DNA of 64,000 bases from Atherix ibis (Eukaryota > Arthropoda > Insecta > Diptera > Athericidae). The notes beneath the pieces were generated by a model, which had not been told where the DNA came from, did not search any database, and saw only the letters and a list, made by a program, of their open reading frames with translations. Positions 20,721-33,093 of the stretch are shown one piece after another. Where the stretch lies: the NCBI GenBank assembly GCA_958298945.1, contig OY282609.1, forward strand, positions 63,832,220 to 63,896,219, in the 5' to 3' direction. The stretch's first letter is position 1. Every line of letters starts with the position of its first letter. Made by a program: the position numbers and the translations under genes.

Positions 20721-23700
20721 AACAACTGTGAAAAGCATGTTATTGGTGTTAAAATAAAAAAAAAACCAATTTCATTATTTTTCTGCTACAGCTCTTATAT
20801 TAGAAGTCAATTATTACATCGACTCGCTTATTAAATCGCACTAACAAATTAAATTTGTCAATTTCAAAAGCAATTTGTGTCTACAAATTTCAAATAAAAT
20901 TTTATAAAAAAATTAATTTTTAATGTCATTTCTAATAGCGAAATTCATGTGTTGATTCGCGAATGCCAACAAAAAAAATATATACGTGTATATATATATA
21001 TCAATATTGTTATGAATAGATTAAAATATCACAACAGTTTCTATCAGAAAAATGTAGAAGAATAAAATAAGTACAAAATACCTCAAATATAATAAAAAGT
21101 ATTGCGTGATATTTGAAATATTTCCTAACACTAATATTGAGAAAAATTTATGCTCGGGATTTATTTCGCATCAGTTCACAGCTTCTAGGATTGTTGTTTT
21201 CCAACACTCAGGAAATTTTTTTGATGGACGACTTGCAAAATTTAATAACTTCAACATTGTACGCTCGCAGTCATAGGAACTGAACCAAACAGACAGCAGA
21301 CTTGACAAGAGAAGAAAAAAAAACAAGTAAACGAGCCTTCTAACTTATAATATTAACACACCCTGCTTTTCAACCCACAAAAATAAGAAATTCGAAAAAG
21401 AAAATTGTATGAAATACTTTGTGCGTACTCTGTTGCCAATGGCTATAACGATAAATAAAAAAATAAAAAACACAAAAAGGAGTAAACGCGTCATACCTAA
21501 ATCAAAAAAGCAGGACACATTTGGTTCATATTCACACTTTCATTACCTCGTGTGTTGATATTATAGTTAGCTTAATGTCATATGCTACGACAACCATATG
21601 TGTAGCACCCTGAGGAGAAGTGCTTGTAATATGGTATGCATACATGCCCAAATATTGCATGATGGATGGTTGAAGCATGAATGATTACAAAAGAAGTTTT
21701 CAATTTAAATGGCGCCTGAACGTCAAGTCTGCACTGTAATATGCCATTACCATTTGAGAGCACAACTAACATAGTATGTACTTGAATATGAATGAATATA
21801 AAAAATAGAAAATTTTCTTTCTTAGAAAAAGTCAGAACAAGAAAAGAAAATCTAAAGGATTGTGCTATTCACACCAGACTTAGTTAGGAAGGATTAGATA
21901 TTAGAAGAAAAAAATTCTTGAATAGAACATTAATGCTTAATGTAGAAAATCATTTTTTAATTGCATACCAACCAGTCTATTCTATGTAAATCGTATCCAT
22001 TCTGTTCGGGTTTCGATTAATCAATCATAAACTCAAATAGGTGTCATGTTCACGTTTGAGTTCCCGCCATCACCATCGCTACTTGGCAATCGCACACGCA
22101 TCATAGCGTCATTCACATCGCACATCTAAGTCGCAAACATTCATTTTGAAAAATTAATGTCTTGACAAATGCTTGTAGGCACGAATTATACATTAATTTC
22201 ATACACTTTGCTTTCTACTTCCTGTCTATTTCCAGCACCTTTAAAAGTAATATGGGAGTGCCTACTAAATCCCGATCACTTCTTTTACAGCATAACCGAA
22301 ATTTAATTTCATTATACAGTAAATACTTTATTCTGGGGGAATTTTTACAAAGAGATTGGTTTAGTTTCTTATTTTAATAGTATTTATTCAATTTAACTAT
22401 TAACATTTCATTATCTTAAGTCAATTTTAATATACAATAAAATCAAAGACACAAATTGTGTGGTTTGGTTTCTCGTAAAGTAAATTCAAGCATTCGAAGA
22501 GATGTTGTATAACAGAGCACTGGAGATAAGAAGATGAACCGAAATGAATTGGTCTGATTGCCAGATACTCGTAGTAGAGAAATTCAGCTAAGTATCGTAT
22601 TATTCAGTGTTCGTTAAATATGCTACAGTAAACACTTTGCACTCTATTCGGTATTTAACTTAGAGAGAAGGAAACCAATAAGCTTCCGAAATTGGTTAAT
22701 TCTGATAACTTTGGGTATACTTATTTGGTCCGGGGGTGGACGAGGCTATTTAAGCTATTGCCTTGTATCAGTTATTTTAGGCAACTATGTTACGTGTATT
22801 TACGTGTACAAAGTTGCACTCATTCCATTTTACGATTCTTATTCATTTACAGACTCAAAGCAAATTTCTTGTTCTATTGAATGTGTAATTTATCATTCAG
22901 AAATTACCAAACCGCGCATTCTGAGCACATCAAAACAATTCACAATTTCCAGATCATCAAACGTTGTAACGCAATTTCTACTATGATATTGTTCTAAGCA
23001 AATACACGCACAATTCTCCTATATACATGCGTTAATAATAGCATTTAAATTAAATAACATAAAATTATTGTTTGATTGAATATTCTACAGGATTTGTATT
23101 TAACTAATAAACCAACTGGAATATCGTATCTAACATAATAAAGAATTCCTCAATTCGTGTATGTATTTGTATATTGTTAAGATTTTACAAGAGAAATTTG
23201 GTGTCTCATTTTTCTTTTCTTCAAATCTCTTTAATCAAATTTCATCAAAATATTGTAGCATCTTTATTAACGTTTAAAGTATATTATTTCAGCAAAATTA
23301 ATCAATTTTCAAAATTAATCAATTTTCTCTTTTGGGTTAATAATACCCCAATTTTAATATTTGCCAATTTCTATAAAATTATAGCTTTTGTTGGGGTTTT
23401 CCCAATATAAATCTTGAAAATGTGTAAAACATTTTTGAATATGAACTTGTGGTCAATAAAAGGATCGTTATTGAAATATTCTTCCGTTTTGACTGATTAA
23501 ATATAAAATTCATTTTATTTATTTTGTATTTAGTATATGAGAAGAGAATTTATCAATAAATATATTGTAGTATACATTAATTTCTAAAATATTAATTTAT
23601 GGTAAAAATGTCCAATATCTTGATTTATTTAATTGAGTCGGTTTAATTTAATAAAATTGATGAAATTCAGATATTATTTTTAAAAAAATTGAAAGTCTAC

Positions 23701-23753
23701 CATAAAAATATATAACAACAAAATTAGAAATAAACATTAAACAAGTCCAAATG
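20721..23753. other. AT-rich intergenic stretch, no gene seen
   Basis: The stretch around 22050-22130 is richer in GC (CCCGCCATCACCATCGC) but has no long frame. The frame at 22711-22986 (91 codons) has a hydrophobic, biased composition and no recognised domain; I do not call it a gene. Confidence 0.5.
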
Positions 23754-23765
23754 GGTTTTGTAATT

Positions 23766-24638
23766 TTTTTTATTTTTTTTATTTGACAGGTTTTTTATTT
23801 CTACGTTACACATAGACATGAGAACACAGTCGCTCCTATGGAGCATATAGCGGCACTAGAGACTCTGTGAATTCTCTCCATCTGCTTCTGTCTTGAGCTA
23901 GCCTTTTTATTTCCGACCATGATTTGCCAGTTTGTTGGTGTTCGCGCTCGACTGATCTTCTCCAAGTGGTCCTTGGACGTCCTCTGCTGCGATTGCCCTG
24001 TGTGTTCCAATCAAGTGCCATCCTTGCTATGTCCGTAGGTGGTTTTCGCAAGGTGTGGCCAATTCAACTCTATTTCCTGCGTTTAATGTTATCTAGCAGG
24101 GGTATTTGCTTCGTGAGAAGAAGCAGCTCATCGTTCGTTATCCAGTTTGGCCAGAAGATCTTGCTTATACGCCTCAAGCATCTGTTCACAAATGTTTGAG
24201 GCTTACAAGTCGTGCTGTCTGTTACTTTCCATGTTTCGCAGCCGTACAGCAGGACTGGCTTGACGTTTGAGTTGAATATTCGAAGTTTGAGTGCTATGGA
24301 GAGGTGATTGGAACGCCACACGTTCCCAAGTGAGGTGTACGTTTGTCGCGCCTTGTTGATGCGCGTTTGGATGTCTATTTCAGTTCCACCATCCTTGCTG
24401 AGCATGCTACCAAGGTAATAGAACTTTTCGACATCTTCAACTTGGGTACCGTGTAGCATCAAGGGTCTCTCGCAGGTGGCGCCGATACGCATCAATTTGG
24501 TCTTCTTGATGTTGATTCTCATCCCAACTTCTTCGGCGTTGGAGGCCAGAGCATTCAGTTTCTCCTGAATGCCCTTGAAGGTGTGGGACATGAGGCATAT
24601 GTCGTCGGCGTAGTCCAGGTCGTGGAGCTTCTCACGCA
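23766..24638 (-). mobile_element. RTE-type LINE, 5'-truncated copy
   Basis: The insert is flanked by a 12-base direct repeat GGTTTTGTAATT (23754-23765 and 24639-24650), the mark of target-primed reverse transcription. The minus-strand 3' end carries an A-rich tail, seen as the T-rich run after 23765. The 5' end is cut off within the reverse transcriptase, just before the YADD box, which is normal for LINE copies. Assignment to the RTE superfamily rests on the protein. Confidence 0.85.
23836..24638 (-). pseudogene. RTE-like reverse transcriptase C-terminal part
   Basis: The frame starts at the truncation with KLHDLDYADDICLMSHT, containing the RT active-site YADD. It continues with GMRINIKKTKLMRIG, VEDVEKFYYLGSMLSKDGG, KPVLLYGCETWKVTD and CLRRISKIFWPNWITNDELL. 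Two tryptophan codons have become stops (about 24070 and 24064), then the same frame goes on: IGHTLRKPPTDIARMALDWN, GRPRTTWRRSVE and AQDRSRWREFTESL to the stop at 23836. There are no frameshifts. The GCETW and GRPR.TWRR blocks are typical of RTE-group LINEs; I cannot separate RTE from close relatives. Confidence 0.85.
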
Positions 24639-24932
24639 GGTTTTGTAATTACTTTATATATTAATTTTTTTTATTTCAGATCATACTAGTATCCTCGAAT
24701 ATAACCGAGCTTATCAACTATTACGGCGGCTGTCCACAGTCACATACTTACTGTAATATCAAGTTTGTCGCATCTACTGACCAAATGGCATGAAACATCT
24801 TGGACGAAGCTTAGATAAATAGGTTTGCCAAACATCGTAAAGTCGTTCGGATTGGGCATACCTCACTGACCCATGATTTTCTCTTTACGAACCAACCCCA
24901 TTCGTTGTGCTATACCTGTGGTTTCCAAATTA

Positions 24933-26083
24933 CTAGGTGTATAAGCTTAAATCCGGTGTTTGGTCATAGATGGCGTGAGTGATCGTATTAAGCTACCATG
25001 GGCACGCCATAGTTTTTTTTTATGAGTTTGACATCTGACAACATTAATCAGTGCACATTGTCAGCAATTTCATACAACAACATACACGTACATTTTTCCT
25101 TTGGTAATCATGTCTAGTTTTGTGCCAGAAAAAGAGCATATGCGGGTAGCTCTGCTTTTCTGCTTCAATTTGAAGAAATCGGCTGCAGAATCGCATCGAA
25201 TGCTTATGGAGGTCTATGGTGACAGTGCTTTATCGGAAACAATGTGCCGAGATTGGTTTCGTCGGTTCAAAGACGGAAATTTTGAATTGTGAGACAAGAA
25301 GCGTGAAAATCGGCCTAGGATGGTTGACGACCACCAATTGCAGGCTCTTTTGGACGAAGACGATACCCAATCACAAAAAATGCTCGTGAAGTAATTGAAT
25401 GTTACTCAACCAGCCATTTCCATACGTCTGCTTGCCATGGGGAGGATTGGAAAGATCGGAAAGTGGGTGCCACATGAATCGAACGATAGGCAGATGTAGC
25501 GACGCAAAAACACATTCAAAATCTTGCGCGCCAACCATCAATATCTTCCCCAAGACCAAAACGCTTCGGACGGAAGACGATGTTGTGCGTTTGGTGGGAT
25601 TAGTAGGTGGGATTACTATGAGATGTTGAAACCTGGTAAAACTGTCAATGCGCACCGCTACCACCAACAAATGATCAAATTGCACCGTGCTCTGCGTGAA
25701 AACAGGACGGATTATCAACAAAGGCATGACAAGCTGACTTTCCCCCTCAACAACGCACCATCGCACACGTCAAAAATGGTCCGAAACTATTTGGAGACAC
25801 TCAACTGGGAGGTGCTTCCGACTACCACCTGTTTTCGTCAATGGACCACGCGCTCCCTGAGCAGCAGTTCGATTCCGACGGAGACGTCCGAAAATGGCTT
25901 GTTGTGGGGTTTGCCTGGAAAGAGAAGGAATTTTTTGGCGTGGTATCCACAAATTACCCGAGAAATGGGAAAAATTTGTAGATAGCGAAAACAAATACTT
26001 TGAATAAATTTGTTTTTGCTTTATATTAAAAAAAAAGCGTTCTTTTTTATTAAAAAAAAGCGGATTTAAGCTTATACACCTGG
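24933..26083 (+). mobile_element. MarA copy 4
   Basis: The left TIR at 24933 reads CTAGGTGTATAAGCTTAAAT (one change from the family) after TA; the right TIR ends at 26083 followed by TA. The length of 1151 bp is shorter than the 1.25-1.3 kb expected because of internal deletions. The 23 bases just outside the right end also occur inside copy 3. Confidence 0.95.
25110..26007 (+). pseudogene. MarA transposase, several stops, first catalytic site lost
   Basis: From ATG 25110 the frame is clean for 60 codons (MSSFVPEKEHMRVALL to DGNFEL), then TGG has become TGA at 25290. Later stops include TAA in the MLVK*LNVTQPAIS segment. The region from LLARQ to the WVDPGQ motif is deleted near 25535, removing the first catalytic aspartate. 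The second site reads PLNNAPSHT, with N for the catalytic D. The PAYSPDLAP segment is also deleted, leaving only SDYH. The stop at 26005-26007 matches the family end. Dead by many independent lesions. Confidence 0.9.
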
Positions 26084-26106
26084 TACTACAATATATCGCA
26101 TATCCT

Positions 26107-26300
26107 AAACGAAAATCATTTAATCAAGAATTTCTCCTTGAACAGTCTTCTGGCACTGTAGGGCTCCTAGATTCAATAACTCCTATACTAAGTCATCTCT
26201 ATAATATTGTAAAAGAATCTGGTATGCTCCATCAAATTAAACAATTTCTAATTGTCCCGTCTAACTGACTATCGACCAGTTTCATTAGGTAAGCTGGCAA
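26107..26300 (+). pseudogene. LINE reverse transcriptase remnant
   Basis: Immediately after the 23-bp flank of MarA copy 4, one frame reads LDSITPILSHLYNIVKESGM then KQFLIVPSN, and another gives DYRPVSLGKLA. These resemble the .ITP.L..L.N.....G..P..WK...V.P and YRP.SL blocks at the start of LINE reverse transcriptase domains. The rest cannot be read. MarA copy 4 seems to have landed in this remnant. Confidence 0.45.
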
Positions 26301-27325
26301 TGCTAAGCCAAGTGGCCTCATGGTCATGGTGCTACAAATTGGCTTTTGACTTTTGTCTCAGACTTTATATAAAAACAAACTTATTATATGCAAAATGAAA
26401 ATTTACAATAATATCGAAAAAATATATATCATTAATTGGTTGACCACATTTTTATGTTACACTGTAACAAAAACTTACAGTAATAGTTTTATTATAAAAC
26501 ACTAAAAATAATCAACATTTAATTTAAATATTTTTTTTTCGCATTTCTTATTTATAATCAAATTATTTGTTAAAATATTTTTACTAACTTAGTGCTAAGG
26601 GTTAGTCAAATTTCACTTATTAATGTTCTTATTACAATATATTGAATAGCATTCTTTTAAAGTATTTTCATTTTCTCTATATTTTGAGTATTTCAATTGA
26701 ATTTTAAATTATGAAAACTGAAAACTATTCAACAAATTTATCGCAATTTAAATTAATAGCAGTTATAATAACTTTGAGAAGAATAATTTCCATAACATGA
26801 CTTCCGTGCAAAGATAAGACCAGTCCTATCGTATACCATTATTTCAGAAAATCCATCATTTGTACTGTACTTGATTCTATTCAATTTTTGTACTTATGTG
26901 TAGATATGCAAAATTATTTAACTTTGAGAACGCAGTAATACTTCTCAATTTTTTAAACAGAAATCAAATATGAAACTGAATACAATAATACTTATTCTAT
27001 ATGTAAATGTAGATTTTTCTAAGCATTAAAAGAAATGATAAAATAGTACTTTTCCAAAATAATTCTAAGCTCTTTTTGTATTTTAGTCATGTCAGTTCTG
27101 CCATATATAATTAGCAATAAAATACACACTTTACGCAATGTAGATTTAATTTTTCATCAAAAAAAATTTCATTACCTACGATTTCCTGGAAATTAATTTT
27201 ATATTTTATAATAAGACATTCTTAAGTACATTTCTAGTATTATATAGAATTTTTTTTATATTTCTGTACGCACATAATAAATTAATTGAAATATAATTGG
27301 GAGAAAAACTTATACAATAAATATA
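26301..27325. other. AT-rich spacer, no gene seen
   Basis: No supported frame, TIR or repeat. Confidence 0.6.
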
Positions 27326-28969
27326 CAGTGGCGGTCATATATTTAGAAACGATAATTTTTTTTAAAGAATTGGTTATATATCCTGAAAAAACGTACGGAA
27401 AGTCTAAAAATTTGGGAATTTAGTACAAATATATTCTGTGTTGAGGAAGAAAATTATTTTATTTAATTAACTTTTTATTTAAAATAGTAAGTAACAAAAT
27501 AGGTAAAACAAGTTCGTATTGGCTGGTTTTATAATTAGAAACCAATAAAATAAATCACATTTTCCTTTGGTACTATCACATCAAAAATAAAAAAATTAAA
27601 AAAAATCCTTTTTGGTGATCAGTACTTGGTTGGGTATCCTTTATTTTTTATGACCGCCGCACAACGTTTTGGCATACTGGCTACTAAGTCCTGGCAAACC
27701 TTAATATTTATTTTGCTCCAAATATTTTCAATATTTTGAAGCAGGTGTCCTTGATTTTTCGAAGTCCTGCTCCTCAATCATTTTTGAACATGTGCCCATA
27801 AGTTCTCAATAGGATTGAGGTCAGGACTCTGCGTCTAATACATTAATTTTATTCTCCGTAAACCAACATTTCACTAACCGTGAAGTGTGTTTAGGATCAT
27901 TATCCTGTTGAAAAATATAGGAGACAGGCATATTATCGTCACAATATGGTTCCATTATATTTTCCAATATATTCTTGTACCCGTGTTGGTCCATTCGTCC
28001 GTCGATTTTGAATAGCGGACCAACCCCACGCCAGGAAAATGCACCCCAAACCATTATATTACCACCACCGTGTTTGATTGTTTTAATGGTATACCTTGGG
28101 TCCAATTCTTTATTTTTCGGACGTCTAACGTAGACCTTACCATCGGACCCGATCAAATTAAATTTTGACTCGTCACTCCACAGGACTTTTCGCCAGAATG
28201 GCAGCGGTTTATTTAAGTGCTCTTTTGCAAAAGCTAACCTGCGCTTTATGTTTCTCTTTGAAACGCTTGGTTTTTTGCGAGCAATGCACCCACGCAGTCC
28301 TGCTTCGTTCAGCCTACGTCGAATTGTCCTTTCTGACCATTTTTGCTGTAAATCGTTCGATACAGCTGTATTTATTTCCTTAGCGGTTAGAAAAGGGTTT
28401 TCTTTGCTCATTCTGGTAATAACCCTGTCCTCTCTTTGTGTCGTTTTTCGCGGTCTGCTCCGACGCACCCTGTTTTCATAACTTCCGGTTTCAGAGTATG
28501 TTTTAACTGCATTAAAAATCATCTTTTTGGAACGCTTCAGATCCGCAGCAATAGTTTCCATTGATAATTTATCCTCGCGATATTTCTTAAGAATTAACCG
28601 TCAAATTTCCGGTGTACAGCTCTTTTTTTTCCCCATAGTACTGTTACATAATATTGTTTTAAAGTACTAATAATAAATGCAATCATTTAAAATTGTACTT
28701 ACTTTCAAAATTTTATATTATCATTAAATTTAGTGCACTGTTTCTAATTATATGTCAACGTTCTTTCAAAATTAATTTCAACTGCGAATTTCAAATGGTT
28801 AAACGCATGATGCCAAATAAAAAACCGTTTGAATTCTATTTTTAGAACAAAAATCAAGAATAAATAAAAATGAACGGTACTTATTTGTCTACAATACCAT
28901 TGTAATCAAAGCAAATACAAATAAGTAAAACTGAATTTTGGCTCGTTTCTAAGTATTAGTCCGCCACTG
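27326..28969 (-). mobile_element. Tc1-like transposon
   Basis: TIRs CAGTGGCGGTCATATAT at 27326 and the inverse ending TAGTCCGCCACTG at 28969 lie beside TA dinucleotides (27324-27325 and 28970-28971). CAGT is the typical start of Tc1-family elements. At 1644 bp the element has full Tc1 length. It is the only copy in the window and is coded on the minus strand. Confidence 0.95.
27619..28636 (-). pseudogene. Tc1-like DD34E transposase, broken
   Basis: The family start is ATG at 28636 (MGKKKSCTPEI), but codon 12 is TGA. After it the frame is open for 246 codons from METIAADLKRSKK. It has a paired helix-turn-helix and GRPR-like motif (RRSRPRKTTQRED), WSDESKFNL (first D), GGGNIMVWGAFS (Tc1 hallmark) and FQQDNDPKHTS (second D). 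Near 27830 a deletion removes residues of the DWPSQSPDLNP motif and shifts the frame. SPDLNPIENLW with the third acidic residue (E) is read in the next frame, and a further frameshift follows near HVQK. The end IKNKGYPTKY matches Tc1 C termini. Confidence 0.92.
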
Positions 28970-28971
28970 TA

Positions 28972-31900
28972 GGAATGCAAATAATTTTAAAGGCATTTTA
29001 ATTTTTTTGTAGAAATTCGTTTATGTTTTATCTCATTGGATATGTAAAAGAACAAAGAAGAATTTTCTCTTAGTATAAATTTATAAACATAGCCTAATAT
29101 TTTTTTAACAAAATCTAATATTTTATTGTAGAAATTTGCAACTCTCACCTAAAATTTTATTATTTTCTTCTTTTTTTTTCTAATATAAATAATGAAAACA
29201 TTATTATAAATAATATAATATAAATAATTTTTTCATTCTAAATAAAAAGCAAATTTTAGAAAACTTTTTAACATAAATAAAATGTGAGTGGGTAATGATA
29301 TTTATTTTTATAAAATAAATATCTTCCCATAAAACAAAGGATAAATTTTAAGAATTTATAATAAAATATCCATGTCACGGTTAAAGTAAACCTTTTGGAA
29401 TTTTTTTTTTATCTTTTCTTTAGAAAATATTTTTAGTTGATATGAAAAAAGGGTAAGGAATATTAAGGGTTTTAGGATACATATTATGGGTAACGAAAAT
29501 AAATTTTTGTCCGAAATTCTCTGTAGTCTTCTTTTGAGTAAATACCATAATTTGAATTTTCTCGAAAATGTATAAATAATTTTCAAAGAAAATTCTCCGA
29601 TCAAAGCATATTAAGCTTAGAAAATATGTACTCTGAAAGGCATGTATTTTCTAGGTTTCATCGTATTATATTCAAATTAAAGATCTGATTATATTGTATG
29701 GTATTATATTTAAGATCTCTTATGTTGACCAAAAATTAGATGTTATAGAAATCGAAAAATATTTTATTATATTTACTGCATGTTTTCATATAAACTTATT
29801 CAAATACTGTACTTTTATTTAATTTATGTAAATCAATTAATTTTTCTTTATTTCAATATTAGTAAAACTGAGAAACTTCAATAAATAAATTTTGTAAGCT
29901 TTTATGAAATAGATTGAAATTTTTTCACAAATGCTTACACAAAAAAAAAGATATAGTAAAAATCTATAGAATCTGAAGTAGTATTGTAGATGACATATTT
30001 AAGTGAACTGGGATTTCCAGTATGTATTCAATATCTCAGAGGATTTTGTAATCAAAATAGAGAAAAACGCGTGGAAACAAATTTCAATTTCGTTAAATCA
30101 ACAAAAGTATTTGGAGTATGCGAGTACAAGCATTTTTGTACTGAAACATTGAGTGGAGATGACAGTAGAGTATATATGCACAAACCAATGTCGAAAAGTT
30201 GATTACTAACATTTTACAATAGCATCGAATCCGAATCCTGAAGCTGTAGTATTTAAGGACTTATACGAGGAATACATTGACGTATGCGGTGTTGTAGTTC
30301 TAGTACCGATGCTAGTCCTATTGACGTTACTATTACTGATACCACAGTTGTTATCAAAGCTCTTGCTTTTGTTTACATTTTCGTATCAATAGAAAGTAAT
30401 TTTCTGCAAATGAACAGGTCCTTTTCCAAAATGAATTTGTCAATTCACAAGCTTTTACCAATATGGCAACCTTGTTCAACTATGTGTATAATCATATCTA
30501 TACTAAATTTATTCCAGCAAAAACCTATTCTCCTTAAATGTTTTTCAATGATTCGTTTTACTCTCATTTATTTCTACTTTTAGACATAACCAAAAAAGTT
30601 TACTTTCATTTAGCATTTGTTTAATCAGTATGCAATATTTTTGCCAAAACTTTTTGTAAAAGAATTTTGTTTTTCTATTTTTAAACCAAAGTATTTTTTT
30701 TTCTATAAAAAAAAAAATTATTGTTTTAATATTAAAATATTCCAAAATATATATTTTATCTATTATATTTGGAAAACTATTTTATTTCTATGGAAAAGTG
30801 TAAAGTTTCTCTCAATGAAAAATATTCATGATCAAAGTGGATACTTATATTTTTCAGATTTTTATTATTTTAATTTTTCTTCTTCTTTTCGGGGTAAATA
30901 TTTGAATAATAAACTTGAGCAGTTTTCTTCCAGGTCATCCATTTATATTTATAGATCTGGATAGAAAATGAATAATTTATAACTCTTTCGCTTATAAATA
31001 TTTTTATATTATCTTCCTTTTTGATATACAAGTAGGTAAATATTGGAATCTGTATATCTTGAAAATATTACCATCACAATCTGATTTGTAAGTTCCTCCT
31101 GAATATGATATTTCAACCATTTGTGGATTATATGGATCCTTTCAATCCATTTATCGGTTTGTGTTCAGTAAAAATTATTCTAGAGTTATTCGGGATAGCT
31201 GGAAAAAAATTCATAAATTTCTATTCATTGTACGCGAAACTGAATAAAAAATGTATTGACTATAGTCCATATTTTCTTCTAAATAATACCACGGATGGAT
31301 ATAAACATAAAAAATTTCAAGGTACGAATATAAAAGCAATATTTTCTCCTTGTTGATTGTGTTTTTCGCAAAGGGATAAAATAAATTGCCTTACTTATAA
31401 CATATACTCGTACATATGTATATGCATTATTATCATGGATTCTGTGTAGTATATTTCACAATATGGTGCCAATATAAAATTATTGGTTTCGATTTTATAT
31501 TTTTACGATTTTCTTTTTATTAAACTTGTAAGAAATAAGTTATTTTTATCTAGTCGATTCCGATGAAATTTGTATAAAACCTTTTCATCTATGCAATATA
31601 CCAAAAATTATATTCGTTAAAACACAAAAAAAATTTACAATAAATAATTTATTTCTTAATATATTTGGTATATATTTTCTTAAAAAAATTTTTAACTTAC
31701 TAATCTATTTTCACAAAAGCTTATTATTCATAATGAATTTTATCTATGGTAATTTTTAGGCAAGTTTAAAATACATAAAAAAAACTATATATAAAATTCA
31801 ATATAATTTTAAATATTCTATTTAATATGAAAATATAGACAAATAAATTTATATATATATTTTTTATAATGTACTTGCGGTAAATAAATTATGATTATCT

Positions 31901-32258
31901 TTATAATGTTATGGTATATCGCGCGTGTGGAAAGTATAAGGAGAGCCCTTAAGTAGCTGTTGATTGTAATGATTTGGGAAAACTGAGTGAGACAGGGTAT
32001 TCCACATTCGGATTAAACCGTGAAAAAAAGAATCTCTAAATCTTACAATACAATATGACCAAAAACTGATGTGCATTCCTGGCGAAATGATTATTACGGT
32101 GAAATAATTGTAGGAGGGGGAATGTAACTAGTCAATTTACTTAAACACTGTTTATGGAAAATACAATACGATAAAATAAGGAAGGACAGGAGATATTACG
32201 TTGGTGTTCCAGTGAGTCTAATAACTTCGCAATAATTTTGAATCCCATCTAACAAGTG
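28972..32258. other. AT-rich intergenic stretch, no gene seen
   Basis: The part 31930-32250 is less AT-rich but has no frame I recognise. The frames at 30284-30583, 30617-30964 and 31105-31356 are of low complexity and are not supported as genes. Confidence 0.5.
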
Positions 32259-32260
32259 TA

Positions 32261-33023
32261 ATGACGTTTAAGAAGTATCGCGAATTTTGAATTTCTGCGG
32301 GTCACGTATATTCGATTTTCGATTTTTTGTGGCGTTATGTTGGTGCTCATGTCTCTCCCTTATGTCGACAAGTTCGGCCATTTTGAATGTTCAGTTAATT
32401 TCTGACAGCTGGTTTACTTGCACGTGTTTTGGCTCGTCTTCGATTTTTGCCCATTCCACAAAAATGGATCAAAGAATCTGTATCAAATTTTGGATCAAAG
32501 AATCTGAATGTGAAGTTTTTGCTTACAGTTTTCTTCGATTGCAGGGGCGTGGTGCATCATGAGTTCTTGCCACAGGGTAGAATGGTCAATAAGGAATATT
32601 ACCTGCAAGTTATGCGCTAGTTGCGTGAAGCAATCCATCAGAAACGCCCGGATGTGTGGAAGAACAAAAATTGGTTTTTACACCATGATAACGCCGCTGC
32701 TCACGCATCGTTGCTTGTGCACGAAATTTTGGTCAAAACAACACACTAATAATGCCGTAGCCACAGTATTCCCCAGATCTGAAGAGCCCCATGAGTAAAC
32801 GACGCTACGTTATGATTGAGGAGATAAAGATGGCATCAAAGGAGGAGCTAAACAAGATCACAAAAAATGATTTTTTGAAGTGCTCGAGTATTGGAAAAAA
32901 CGTTGGCACAAGTGTATAATATCTGGTGGGGATTACTTTGAAGGGGACAAAATAGATATTCATGAATAAATAAATAATTTTTGAAAAAACACAAAATTCG
33001 CTATATTTTTTGAACAGACCTCG
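32261..33023 (+). mobile_element. MarF mariner copy 2, internally deleted
   Basis: The left end aligns with the MarF TIR (ATGACGTTTAAGAAGTATCG, somewhat decayed) after TA at 32259-32260. The right end finishes TTTTTGAACAGACCTCG at 33023 followed by TA. The leader matches that of copy 1. At 763 bp it lacks about half of the transposase. The deletion joins just after the start codon region, where the string TGGATCAAAGAATCTG occurs twice. Confidence 0.92.
32464..32969 (+). pseudogene. MarF transposase with internal deletion
   Basis: ATG 32464 gives MDQRICIKF, then the sequence jumps to TVFFDCRGVVHHEFLPQGRM, VNKEYYLQVMR, a stop, LREAIHQKRPDVWKNKN and FLHHDNAAAHASLLVHE (second aspartate). The first aspartate region is deleted. 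Frameshifts follow after KTTH. The block for YSPDLAPCDFFLF is damaged, with only CCCCAGATCTG visible. The C terminus CIISGGDYFEGDKIDIHE is well kept, ending in TAA 32967-32969. This copy shows the normal order of the parts that are scrambled in copy 1. Confidence 0.88.
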
Positions 33024-33049
33024 TATATGTGTATGCCTCGTATATATTG

Positions 33050-33093
33050 GCTAGATCAGACAGTGTAAAAAATTGCTTTCTAGATCAGACAGT
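33050..33093 (+). repeat. short direct repeat next to MarD
   Basis: The 14-base string CTAGATCAGACAGT occurs at about 33050-33063 and again at 33080-33093, the second running into the MarD TIR. It may be a repair trace at the insertion site. Confidence 0.6.

Noticed and set aside
22711..22986. 91-codon open frame with some complexity
   Set aside because: No domain, no start context, hydrophobic and biased composition typical of AT-rich chance frames; an overlapping frame is as long.
31930..32258. Moderately GC-rich stretch before MarF copy 2 as a gene fragment
   Set aside because: Six-frame reading gives no continuous or familiar protein.
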